Below are positions 34,784 through 42,488 of a stretch of 64,000 bases of DNA, one piece after another. Where the stretch lies: NCBI GenBank assembly GCA_910588145.1, contig CAJUPO010000006.1, forward strand, positions 62,001-126,000, written 5' to 3'. Positions within the stretch are counted from its first letter, which is position 1; every line of letters begins with the position of its first letter. This stretch comes from an uncultured Oscillospiraceae bacterium (lineage in GTDB: Bacteria > Bacillota > Clostridia > Oscillospirales > Ruminococcaceae). The notes beneath the pieces were generated by a model that saw nothing but the letters and a program-made list of their open reading frames with translations, did no database searches and was not told the DNA's origin. A program made the position numbers and the translations under genes.

Positions 34784-34805
34784 AAATCAGTATCAATACT
34801 GATTT
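34784..34805. promoter_or_regulatory. Operator-like palindrome in front of tex
   Basis: AAATCAGTAT-CA-ATACTGATTT: two perfect 10-base arms around a 2-base centre. It lies just after the predicted tex transcription start (near 34812), where a repressor would block transcription. The 2-base centre is too tight for an RNA hairpin loop without opening the inner pairs, which favours a protein site. Confidence 0.5.
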
Positions 34806-34818
34806 TTTGCATAATAAT

Positions 34819-34847
34819 ATTTTACCATTTTTTATTCAATAATGCAA
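34819..34847 (-). promoter_or_regulatory. Predicted sigma-A promoter of tex
   Basis: Minus-strand TTGCAT (34847-34842), a 17-base spacer and TAAAAT (34824-34819). It abuts the gpsA terminator. Confidence 0.65.
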
Positions 34848-34848
34848 A

Positions 34849-34876
34849 TAAAAAAGCCGCTTATTTAAAAGCGGCA
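34849..34876 (-). terminator. Terminator after gpsA
   Basis: Minus-strand stem GCCGCTT/AAGCGGC with a 6-base loop followed by TTTTTTATT, five bases past the gpsA stop. Confidence 0.88.
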
Positions 34877-34881
34877 ATAAT

Positions 34882-35880
34882 TTATATAGTCTGCTCAAGT
34901 TCACTTTTCTTTGGTCTTGTCATAAGTGAACCCAGTGCGTCACGAACATTCTTTTTATTAAACAGTACATCATTCAGCTGTTCTGTTATAGGCATTGATA
35001 CGCCAACTTTACGGGCAAGCTCTATTGCTACTTTACAGCAATTGTATCCCTCTACTGTACCGACAATCTTAACTGCTTCATCAGGGGCAACTCCCTGTCC
35101 TATCAGAATACCCGCCCTGCGGTTTCGGCTGTGCATACTCGTACAAGTAACAATAAGATCACCTATTCCCGTCAGACCTGCAAAGGTAGAAAAGGAAGCT
35201 CCCATTGCTACTCCAAGCCGGCTTATCTCATTAATTCCTCTTGTCATAAGAGCGGCCTTTGTATTATCACCGTAACCCAGTCCGTCGCATATTCCGGCAC
35301 AAAGAGCAATAATATTTTTCAGTGCTCCGCCGAGTTCACATCCAACTACATCTTCATTTATATAAATTCTAAATACATTACTGCTTAGCGTATCCTGAAT
35401 AAATGCCGCTGCCTGAGTATTCTCCGACGCAGCCACAATGGTTGTAGGAACACCGATTGCAACTTCTTCAGCGTGTGACGGACCTGAAAGAATAACTACC
35501 GGCGCATGAGGTATTTCTTCTGCAAGCACATCACTGATAAGCTTTAAACTGCCGTTTTCAAGTCCCTTACCCGTATTAACCACAATCATATCCTTTGTAA
35601 TATACTCTGAAGCTTTATGTGCAACATCACGGATAAACGGGGAAGGTATTCCAAACAGAACGATTTCGCATCCGCTGATACACCCCATATCAGCAGTAAG
35701 TTTAACCGTCTCAGGAATTTTTACTCCCGGAAGCTTTATCTTATGCTCTCCGTCACGTCTAATATCTTCAATTTCACTTTCAAAAGCCGACCATACGGTA
35801 ACATCATGACCATTTCTGTCAAACATAACGGCAAGCCCTATTCCAAAGCCGCCAGAACCAAGAATAGTGATTTTAGCCAT
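34882..35880 (-). CDS. gpsA: NAD(P)-dependent glycerol-3-phosphate dehydrogenase
   Basis: Makes sn-glycerol 3-phosphate from dihydroxyacetone phosphate for phospholipid synthesis. The protein is 332 residues. Seen are the Rossmann motif ILGSGGFGIGLA (5-16), the SGPSHAEEVA motif near 140, the catalytic Lys in LGGALKNIIALCAG, and the GLGDLI-like segment GLTGIGDLIVTC. AAGGAG precedes the start. It begins two bases after the plsY stop; der, plsY and gpsA form one operon, and PlsY uses the GpsA product. Confidence 0.96.
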   Translation of the reverse strand: MAKITILGSGGFGIGLAVMFDRNGHDVTVWSAFESEIEDIRRDGEHKIKLPGVKIPETVKLTADMGCISGCEIVLFGIPSPFIRDVAHKASEYITKDMIVVNTGKGLENGSLKLISDVLAEEIPHAPVVILSGPSHAEEVAIGVPTTIVAASENTQAAAFIQDTLSSNVFRIYINEDVVGCELGGALKNIIALCAGICDGLGYGDNTKAALMTRGINEISRLGVAMGASFSTFAGLTGIGDLIVTCTSMHSRNRRAGILIGQGVAPDEAVKIVGTVEGYNCCKVAIELARKVGVSMPITEQLNDVLFNKKNVRDALGSLMTRPKKSELEQTI

Positions 35881-35882
35881 AG

Positions 35883-36557
35883 TTATTTCTCCTTATTGTT
35901 ATTAAACGAAAATCTGTTTTCCGTGCCGTTTTTCAGGCGAACCATATTTGTTCTATGCATGAATATTACAAGCAGCGCCATTGGAATTGTTAACGCCATA
36001 TTAACAGCAGCAAGCCACAACGGCGCTTTTTCCGCAAAATACTGAATTATAAATGTAACAAAAGGCACAAGAGCCGCCGCTGTCATAGATGATACAGAAA
36101 CGTAATGTGAAACAACAAGAACAGTTATAAATATCAGCATAATCACGGCAAATGCAGGAGGATCAATTACAATAAAAACTGAAACCCCAACAAGAACGCC
36201 CTTACCACCTTTGAATCCATAATATACCGGAAGAACATGACCTATTATTGCAAATACACCGGCTATATAACCAATATAGTGAACGTCGTTTTCAGGACCA
36301 AGACCTGCTTCTAACAGTACTGCAATATAACGGCATATAATTACAGACACAATGCCTTTCAAAAGATCCCCTGCAAGAGTAAGCAAAGCCGGAATCTTGC
36401 CAAAACACCTGAGCGTATTGGTAAGACCTGCATTTCCGCTGCCGAATTTTCTTATATCTTTGCCTTTAAGAAGACGTACAACAATGATAGAAAAATTACA
36501 GCTTCCCAAAAGATACGAGATGATCGCTGTAATAAAAATTACAATTGCATAATTCAT
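35883..36557 (-). CDS. plsY: Glycerol-3-phosphate acyltransferase PlsY
   Basis: Membrane acyltransferase of 224 residues that transfers an acyl group from acyl-phosphate to glycerol 3-phosphate, giving lysophosphatidate. Conserved cytoplasmic motifs are visible: SGNAGLTNTLR near residue 40, GHVLPVYYGFKGGKG near 105, and a later SVSSMTAA segment. About five to seven hydrophobic spans. Its C-terminus is longer and more charged than in many homologues (ends FSFNNNKEK). Between der and gpsA in one operon. Confidence 0.95.
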   Translation of the reverse strand: MNYAIVIFITAIISYLLGSCNFSIIVVRLLKGKDIRKFGSGNAGLTNTLRCFGKIPALLTLAGDLLKGIVSVIICRYIAVLLEAGLGPENDVHYIGYIAGVFAIIGHVLPVYYGFKGGKGVLVGVSVFIVIDPPAFAVIMLIFITVLVVSHYVSVSSMTAAALVPFVTFIIQYFAEKAPLWLAAVNMALTIPMALLVIFMHRTNMVRLKNGTENRFSFNNNKEK

Positions 36558-36565
36558 ACTAACCC

Positions 36566-37894
36566 CTACTTTCCGCTGTCTCCGCGTTCTCTGACAATAA
36601 ACCTCACCGGAGTTCCTGTTAGGCCGAAAGTACTGCGTATCTGATTTTCAATATACCGCTGATACGAGAAATGGAAAAGGTCAGATCTATTAACAAAGGT
36701 AACAAAGGTAGGCGGTTTTGTTGATGGCTGAGTCATATAATAAATTTTAAGTCTTCTTCCCTTATCAGACGGAGGCTGTACTCTTGTTGTGGCATATGAC
36801 AGAACGTCATTGAGAGTACCGGTTGAAATTCTCATGCAGTTCTGCTCATTTACATAATTGATCATTTCAAAGAGCTTATTCACACGCTGTCCAGTTTTGG
36901 CAGAAATAAATACAAAGGGAACATATGACATAAAGCTAAAATCATTTTCAAGCTTTGTCTGAAATTCCTTCATAGTATTATCGTCTTTCTCTATTGCATC
37001 CCATTTATTCACTGCAATAATAGACGCCTTGCCCTGTTCATGGGCATAACCTGCTATTTTGGAATCCTGTTCAGTAAATCCAACCTCAGCGTCAATTACA
37101 ATAACGCAGACATCAGCCCTATCTACCGCCATATATGCTCTGAGAACACTGAAATGTTCAATTTTCTCATTTACCTTTGATTTTTTTCTGATTCCGGCAG
37201 TATCTATAAATACATATTTACCATTCTCATTTTCTATGACTGTATCTGTTGCATCTCTTGTAGTACCTGCTATATCTGAAACAATAACACGTTCTTCTCC
37301 GGCTATCCTGTTTATAAGAGACGATTTGCCTGCATTCGGCTTTCCTATAACAGCAACCTTTATAAATTCATCATCATAATCCTGATAATTTTCATCAGGA
37401 AAGTATTTAAATACTTCGTCCAGCAGATCTCCCGTACCATGACCATGCTGCGAAGAAATAGGAAACGGATCACCAAGCCCCAAATTATAAAACTCATATA
37501 ATTCCACCGGAGGCTCGCCGATAGTATCGCATTTATTGACTGCAAGAACAACTGGTTTTCCGCTTTTAAGCAGCATTGAAGATACATCCTGATCACTTGC
37601 AGTGACGCCGCATTTTATATCAGTAACAAGTACTATAACATCAGCACGTTCAATAGCGACTTCTGCCTGACGTCTCATCTGTGAAAGAATAACGTCATCT
37701 GAATCAGGCTCGATACCTCCTGTATCAACAACCATAAATTCTCTTGAACGCCACTCGCATTTTGAATAAATGCGGTCCCTTGTTACTCCGGGAGTATCTT
37801 CCACTATTGAAAGCCTCTGGCCAACAAGTTTATTAAACAGCGTGGATTTTCCAACGTTCGGTCTGCCCACCACTGCAACAACCGGTAAAGGCAT
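36566..37894 (-). CDS. der: Ribosome-biogenesis GTPase Der (EngA)
   Basis: Tandem GTPase of 442 residues needed for 50S assembly. The first G domain has GRPNVGKST (10-18), DTGG and NKCD; the second has GKPNAGKSS near 184, DTAG and NKWD. A C-terminal KH-like domain follows. This layout is unique to Der. AGAAAGGGG precedes the start. First gene of der-plsY-gpsA, reading away from rpmF. Confidence 0.97.
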   Translation of the reverse strand: MPLPVVAVVGRPNVGKSTLFNKLVGQRLSIVEDTPGVTRDRIYSKCEWRSREFMVVDTGGIEPDSDDVILSQMRRQAEVAIERADVIVLVTDIKCGVTASDQDVSSMLLKSGKPVVLAVNKCDTIGEPPVELYEFYNLGLGDPFPISSQHGHGTGDLLDEVFKYFPDENYQDYDDEFIKVAVIGKPNAGKSSLINRIAGEERVIVSDIAGTTRDATDTVIENENGKYVFIDTAGIRKKSKVNEKIEHFSVLRAYMAVDRADVCVIVIDAEVGFTEQDSKIAGYAHEQGKASIIAVNKWDAIEKDDNTMKEFQTKLENDFSFMSYVPFVFISAKTGQRVNKLFEMINYVNEQNCMRISTGTLNDVLSYATTRVQPPSDKGRRLKIYYMTQPSTKPPTFVTFVNRSDLFHFSYQRYIENQIRSTFGLTGTPVRFIVRERGDSGK

Positions 37895-37968
37895 AAAAAC
37901 ATCCCCTTTCTGGTTTTCAGCTTTTCTGAATACTATTTATACAACGCTAAAAAATTCGCCCATATATT

Positions 37969-38002
37969 AAAAAAGGAGAGAAGGATAGTTCCTCCTCTCC
38001 TC
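37969..38002 (-). terminator. Terminator after rpmF
   Basis: Minus-strand stem GGAGAGGAGGA/TCCTTCTCTCC with a short loop, then TTTTTT. Confidence 0.85.
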
Positions 38003-38009
38003 CCGAGCA

Positions 38010-38195
38010 TTATTCAGCATCCATTTTGATAACTTCAACGCCCTTGTAGAATCCGCAATTCTTACACACCTTATGTGGAGCCTTAAGTTCACCACAATTA
38101 TCACATCTGCTAAGTGCAGGTGCATCAAGCTTCCATACAGCTGAACGTCTCTTATCACGTCTTGCCTTGGAAGTTTTTCTCTTTGGTACAGCCAT
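38010..38195 (-). CDS. rpmF: 50S ribosomal protein L32
   Basis: Ribosomal protein of 61 residues. The N-terminal MAVPKRKTSKARRDKRR is diagnostic. The CxxC...CxxC zinc ribbon (CDNC near 32, CKNC near 46) is intact, so this is the zinc-binding form. AAGGAGG precedes the ATG. It follows yceD, the usual partner. An overlapping 78-residue frame at 37967-38203 is a shadow. Confidence 0.98.
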   Translation of the reverse strand: MAVPKRKTSKARRDKRRSAVWKLDAPALSRCDNCGELKAPHKVCKNCGFYKGVEVIKMDAE

Positions 38196-38235
38196 TCTGG
38201 CACCTCCTTAAAGCCTTATTTCAGGCTCAGCTATT

Positions 38236-38676
38236 TTAGCAATTACACTCGGATTCATTCAGATTACATCCGCATACCGGACAAATGCCCTTGCAGTCTT
38301 CACAGCAAAGCATTTTTGTAGGCAGTTCAAGAATAATATCCGACAGAGCAATCTCATTTACATCTACACTGTCATTTTCAGCTATAATAAAATCATCATT
38401 TTCGCTGTTGACAGACGTTACAACAATGTGCTTAAAATCAAAAGAATAATCCCTCTGAATCTCATTAAGACACCTGTCGCAGATGATATTTAATGTAAAC
38501 TTTACGGAATAAATCATATAAACAATTCCGGCACGGTTATAAAAACTCCCTTTTATTGAAACCGGAACGGCAAAGTTATATCCCTTTGCATGCGAAAATT
38601 CAGTTTCAGGAATTTCATATTCAAATTCACGGCGTTCACCGGTAATATTAAAAACCTGACGCAGATTCACAACCAT
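38236..38676 (-). CDS. YceD/DUF177 family protein
   Basis: A 146-residue protein of the DUF177 family, which commonly precedes rpmF and has been linked to 23S rRNA accumulation in plants and bacteria. It has a CDRC segment near residue 75 and a C-terminal cysteine cluster (CCEDCKGICPVCG.N) typical of the family, probably a zinc site. AAAAGGGAG precedes the ATG. Cotranscribed with rpmF from a consensus promoter. Confidence 0.92.
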   Translation of the reverse strand: MVVNLRQVFNITGERREFEYEIPETEFSHAKGYNFAVPVSIKGSFYNRAGIVYMIYSVKFTLNIICDRCLNEIQRDYSFDFKHIVVTSVNSENDDFIIAENDSVDVNEIALSDIILELPTKMLCCEDCKGICPVCGCNLNESECNC

Positions 38677-38708
38677 ATATTTACTCCCTTTTAAGCATCA
38701 CAAAGTCT

Positions 38709-38737
38709 ATTATATACAATAAACCCGGACTTGTCAA
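38709..38737 (-). promoter_or_regulatory. Predicted sigma-A promoter of yceD-rpmF
   Basis: Minus-strand consensus TTGACA (38737-38732), a 17-base spacer, and perfect TATAAT (38714-38709). Confidence 0.82.
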
Positions 38738-38748
38738 TACTTTTTTAA

Positions 38749-39156
38749 TTAATCAGCAAATTTCAGAACATTTTCAGGCAGTTCTGCATTGTCAGCAGAA
38801 ACTGTGAAAATAACAATTGTATCTTCACCTGTCAGCTTGTCCAGCTTTTCAAGCATCATGCCAAATTCTGAAAAATCTGCTCCGCCTATTTTAAGGATAG
38901 AATCAACAAAGATTTCCTTAATATCATAATTTCCGGCAAGCATTCCTGCTACAAAGCCGTAGAATGCATCGTAACCTGAAATATTGAATCTTTCAGAATC
39001 AACCAGTCTAACCTTATAGCTTATATCATATGTAAGCTTAGAACCTTTTTCAATACAAATAAGATCACCGTTTGTAGATTTAACTGCATCATTGATCTTA
39101 TCAATTAAAATTTTTGTTTTACCTGTACCTTTTTTACCTGTAATTAACTTAATCAT
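38749..39156 (-). CDS. Small P-loop nucleotide-binding protein of unknown role
   Basis: A 135-residue protein. It opens with a Walker A motif (GKKGTGKTK, 7-15); a Walker B-like IKEIFVDSIL is near residue 80, and a FTVSAD segment near 117. No helicase, kinase or motility domain follows, so it is a minimal P-loop fold. Relatives are sometimes labelled PilT-like, which this sequence does not support. GGAAGGAG precedes the start. An inverted repeat lies upstream, next to pgi. Confidence 0.75.
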   Translation of the reverse strand: MIKLITGKKGTGKTKILIDKINDAVKSTNGDLICIEKGSKLTYDISYKVRLVDSERFNISGYDAFYGFVAGMLAGNYDIKEIFVDSILKIGGADFSEFGMMLEKLDKLTGEDTIVIFTVSADNAELPENVLKFAD

Positions 39157-39218
39157 TTATAAACTCCTTCCGTCAAATGAATGACATATAATTGCTGCAT
39201 AAACTAATGGGACACTAA

Positions 39219-39243
39219 TGTATGACGCAAAATGCGCCATACA
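39219..39243 (-). repeat. Inverted repeat between pgi and the P-loop gene
   Basis: TGTATGACGCA, three A, TGCGCCATACA: 11-base arms with one mismatch, which becomes a G-U pair in minus-strand RNA. No T-run follows, so it is a weak terminator at best; it could be an operator or an mRNA-stabilising hairpin at the pgi 3' end. Confidence 0.45.
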
Positions 39244-39247
39244 AAAT

Positions 39248-40582
39248 TCAGCTTAATTTTGCCTCAAGAGCAGCTTTCTTATCTTCGTATCCCGGTTTGC
39301 CGAGAAGTGCGAACATATTGGACTTATAGCTTTCAACACCAGGCTGATTAAACGGATTTACACCGAGAACATATCCTGAAACAGCGCAGGCCTTTTCGAA
39401 GAAATAGATCATATATCCCAGATTTTCCTCATCGATCTGGTCAAGCTCAAGAATAATATTAGGAACTCCGCCCTCTGTATGTGCAAGAACAGTACCCTCA
39501 AGAGCTTTTCTGTTAACAACGGACATATTCTGATTTGTAAGGAAGTTCAGACCGTCAAGATTTGCTTCATCGTCTTCAAGGAACATATCCTGCTTAGGAT
39601 TTTTAATATCAACAACAGTTTCAAACATAACTCTTGACCCGTCCTGAATAAACTGACCCATGGAGTGAAGATCTGTTGAAAAAACAACTGAAGCCGGGAA
39701 AATGCCCTTATTGTCCTTGCCTTCGCTTTCGCCGAAAAGCTGCTTATACCATTCAGACATCATGCAGAACGCCGGATCATATGAAACCATAAGTTCCACT
39801 GCCTTGCCCTTGCGGTGAAGAATGTTTCTTAAAGCTGCATATTTATAGCAGTCGTTATTATCAAAATCTGCTGTAAAGTCTTCTCTTGCCTTTGCAGCAC
39901 CTGTCATAAGAGCGTCAATATCGCATCCTGCAACTGCAATAGGAAGCAGACCTACTGCTGTGAGAACTGAAAATCTTCCGCCGACATCATCAGGAATAAC
40001 GAATGTTTCATAGCCTTCAGCATCAGCAAGCTCCTTGAGTGTTCCTCTTGCCTTGTCTGTTGTACAGAAAATTCTGTCCTTAGCGCCTTCTGCTCCGTAC
40101 TTTTCTTCAACGAGCTTTTTAAATACTCTGAATGCAAGCGCAGGTTCAGTTGTAGTACCGGACTTTGAAATTACGTTCACAGAAAAATCTCTGCCTTCGC
40201 AAAGTGAAATAATTTCCTGAAGATATGTGGGATTAATATTATTGCCTGCATAATAAATATCAGGAGTATCCTTTTTCATGTTATTATACATCGGGGATTT
40301 AAGAAGTTCTATTGCAGCTCTTGCGCCGAGATACGAACCGCCGATTCCAATAACGATCAAAACATCTGAATGTCCCTGTATCTTCTTTGCGGCAGCTTTG
40401 ATTCTTGCAAATTCATCTTTATCGTAATCTACAGGCAGATCAAGCCATCCAAGAAAATCATTTCCAAGACCTGTTCTGTCATGAAGAACCTTAGCAGCAG
40501 TTTCCACCTGTGCCTTAATACCGTTCATTTCGTCTTCATTAATAAATTTTTGTACATATTTGCTGTTTAACTTTAAAGACAT
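39248..40582 (-). CDS. pgi: Glucose-6-phosphate isomerase
   Basis: Interconverts glucose 6-phosphate and fructose 6-phosphate. The protein is 444 residues, the short form found in Firmicutes. Seen are IGIGGSYLGARA near residue 78, SKSGTTTEPALAFR near 140, GGRFSVLTAVG near 201, and the C-terminal PFNQPGVESYK. GGAGG precedes the ATG. Own sigma-A promoter. Confidence 0.97.
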   Translation of the reverse strand: MSLKLNSKYVQKFINEDEMNGIKAQVETAAKVLHDRTGLGNDFLGWLDLPVDYDKDEFARIKAAAKKIQGHSDVLIVIGIGGSYLGARAAIELLKSPMYNNMKKDTPDIYYAGNNINPTYLQEIISLCEGRDFSVNVISKSGTTTEPALAFRVFKKLVEEKYGAEGAKDRIFCTTDKARGTLKELADAEGYETFVIPDDVGGRFSVLTAVGLLPIAVAGCDIDALMTGAAKAREDFTADFDNNDCYKYAALRNILHRKGKAVELMVSYDPAFCMMSEWYKQLFGESEGKDNKGIFPASVVFSTDLHSMGQFIQDGSRVMFETVVDIKNPKQDMFLEDDEANLDGLNFLTNQNMSVVNRKALEGTVLAHTEGGVPNIILELDQIDEENLGYMIYFFEKACAVSGYVLGVNPFNQPGVESYKSNMFALLGKPGYEDKKAALEAKLS

Positions 40583-40643
40583 TTAATCTTCCTCCAGTCA
40601 GCAATGAAAAATTAATTTTTTCATCTAAATTCTTACTCTTAAC

Positions 40644-40672
40644 ATTTTACTATATTTCTTGTATCTTTTCAA
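40644..40672 (-). promoter_or_regulatory. Predicted sigma-A promoter of pgi
   Basis: Minus-strand TTGAAA (40672-40667), a 17-base spacer and TAAAAT (40649-40644). Confidence 0.72.
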
Positions 40673-40715
40673 GCGGTTAAAATATTCTTGTTTATTTCTG
40701 CTAAATTATCGCCTC

Positions 40716-41855
40716 TTATTTTAGCATAATATACAAAAATTTCTTTGCCGCATATCCAAATGACATAGCGTCTATTGACTCTGTGGCTACAAGATTTGTT
40801 TCATAAATCAATGTATCGCCGTTATAAAATCCTGCCTTGCCCACAATCTGTCCTTTTTTTACCGGCGCTGTAATGTATGCAGGCAGGACTACTACTGTTT
40901 CAGGCTCTTTACTGTTTTTGGGAACCACAAGTCCTTCAAGAGTTTCAGCCTCCACCTCAACGGCAGTACCAGTCCCCCCTTTTACTGAAAGAGGTTTAAG
41001 AAATTCACCTGCAAAAGACGGGGTTGTAACCCTGTATGACGCAAATCCTGCTGACAGCAATTCACGCCCCAGCGAAAAGCGCTCGTCTTTATCGGTACAT
41101 CCCAAAACAACGGAAATATAAGTTCTTCCGTCCCTTGATGCAGCCAAAGCGGCTGAATAGCCTGATAAATCAGAATGTGAGGCTTTTATTCCTATAAGAC
41201 CTTTGTAGGATCTTACAAGACGGTTTTCATTTACTATTTCCGTTTGACCTTCTCTTATTTTGTCCATCCAGGTACTCATATATCCGTATAAAAACTCATG
41301 CTTTAACAATTCCCGGCACAACAGTGCAATATCATAGGCTGTAGAATACTGTCCATTTTCATCAAATCCGTCGCAGTTTGTAAAAACAGTATCCCTCATT
41401 CCAAGCTCAAAGGCTCTTGCATTCATCATATCAACAAAACCCTGTTCGTCACGGCCAATTTCCTCAGCAATTACAACAGACGCGTCATTTGCATTGCCTA
41501 TAATGACAGCCTTCAGCAGTTCATCAACAGTAATGCTTTCCCCTGCTTTTATCCAGACCACCGCACCTTTTCTGTTTTCAGATTCAGCGCCGGCAGTAAT
41601 AACAGTATCTGACGACAGTTTTCCCTCAGAAATTTCCTCGGCTGCAAGCAGTATTGTCATAAGCTTTGTCATTGTCCCCTGGGGAACACGCTGATATCCG
41701 TTGCTTTCACTGAGTACAGTTCCTGTTGAAGCTTCCATAAGCAAAGTACATCTGACAGGTTCTTTGTCCTCTTTTGCAGTTCCGACTACCGGAAACATTG
41801 ATATTATCATTAACGAACAGATAAAAATAATAAAATATTTTTTCATAAGCTTCAT
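40716..41855 (-). CDS. DacF-like D-alanyl-D-alanine carboxypeptidase homologue with altered catalytic motifs
   Basis: A 379-residue secreted penicillin-binding-protein-like protein (peptidase S11 fold) with a signal peptide (about 4-27) and a C-terminal beta domain (about 285-375). The fold is clear, but all three active-site motifs differ from SxxK/SxN/KTG. The first reads TMTK (61-64), with Thr in place of the nucleophile Ser. The second reads NAN (121-123), where SAN is expected in S/NAND context. The third reads KAS (224-226) in place of KTG. It may be inactive, work through Thr, or bind rather than cut peptidoglycan. ATG 41846 is an equally possible start. It follows the HPr-like gene but is separated by a terminator. 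Confidence 0.85.
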   Translation of the reverse strand: MKLMKKYFIIFICSLMIISMFPVVGTAKEDKEPVRCTLLMEASTGTVLSESNGYQRVPQGTMTKLMTILLAAEEISEGKLSSDTVITAGAESENRKGAVVWIKAGESITVDELLKAVIIGNANDASVVIAEEIGRDEQGFVDMMNARAFELGMRDTVFTNCDGFDENGQYSTAYDIALLCRELLKHEFLYGYMSTWMDKIREGQTEIVNENRLVRSYKGLIGIKASHSDLSGYSAALAASRDGRTYISVVLGCTDKDERFSLGRELLSAGFASYRVTTPSFAGEFLKPLSVKGGTGTAVEVEAETLEGLVVPKNSKEPETVVVLPAYITAPVKKGQIVGKAGFYNGDTLIYETNLVATESIDAMSFGYAAKKFLYIMLK

Positions 41856-41925
41856 TCCAATCTTAAAAAGATTCTGAAAAATTTCTTATTAAAGCTTATG
41901 CAAAAATATCACCGTTATTTACTTA

Positions 41926-41962
41926 AAAACAAAAATAGACGGACTTCTTTTTGAAATCCGTC
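41926..41962 (-). terminator. Terminator after the HPr-like gene
   Basis: Minus-strand stem GACGGATTTC/GAAGTCCGTC (one G-T pair), 5-base loop, then TATTTTTGTTTTT. Confidence 0.85.
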
Positions 41963-41989
41963 ATTGAGCCAATGCATTTTTCAGTTTAA

Positions 41990-42220
41990 TCAGCCAACAA
42001 TATATTTTTCAATTTCCTTGTCAAAATCTCCAGGTTCATCTGTATGAGCCTTAAGCTCGATAGGCTTTGAAAGATCAAGGCTGAAAATACCCATTATAGA
42101 CTTTGCGTCAACAGCATATCTGCCTGATACGAGATCCACATCAAAGTCATACTTCATAACCATATTGACAAAATCCTTAACATCGTTGATAGCCGCAAGT
42201 GAAATTTTATAAGTTGTCAT
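41990..42220 (-). CDS. HPr-like (Crh-like) protein lacking the catalytic histidine
   Basis: A 76-residue protein of the HPr fold. In standard HPr the phospho-acceptor His15 sits in GIHARPAT. Here the aligned stretch is AINDVKDF, with Asn at the His position and no Arg-Pro. The regulatory serine region is kept: KSIMGIFSL (Ser41), matching Ser46 of HPr, the target of HprK. This pattern is that of Bacillus Crh, which has Gln at position 15 and acts only in catabolite control. HprK is encoded at 8708-9667. It therefore probably acts in regulation rather than in PTS transport. Own promoter and terminator; single-gene unit. Confidence 0.85.
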   Translation of the reverse strand: MTTYKISLAAINDVKDFVNMVMKYDFDVDLVSGRYAVDAKSIMGIFSLDLSKPIELKAHTDEPGDFDKEIEKYIVG

Positions 42221-42300
42221 AATACATACCTCCCGAACTCTCTGCTTTTAATTTATTTTATTTATGCTTCCGGTTAATATAATTCCCTTCCGCTGATTAA

Positions 42301-42329
42301 ATAATACCATCCCCGTAAAATAAAGTCAA
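42301..42329 (-). promoter_or_regulatory. Predicted sigma-A promoter of the HPr-like gene
   Basis: Minus-strand TTGACT (42329-42324), a 17-base spacer and TATTAT (42306-42301). Its -35 is only five bases from the -35 of the divergent mtaB promoter. Confidence 0.75.
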
Positions 42330-42334
42330 TACAA

Positions 42335-42363
42335 TTGCATTATTTTCGTAAATTTAGTATAAT
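42335..42363 (+). promoter_or_regulatory. Predicted sigma-A promoter of mtaB
   Basis: TTGCAT (42335-42340), a 17-base spacer and TATAAT (42358-42363). It leaves a leader of about 120 bases in which I see no clear structure. Confidence 0.72.
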
Positions 42364-42488
42364 GAAAGTACTGACATATCCTTTCTTTTTATTCACCTTG
42401 ATTATTGTAAGGTATACACAAAAGCATATGTTTAAAATTGTTAAGTATCAACAGCGTATAAATAAAATATTTTACGAAAGGACTGCGT

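Noticed and set aside
35617..36045. 142-residue plus-strand open frame across gpsA and plsY
   Set aside because: Antisense to two certain genes and of no recognisable family.
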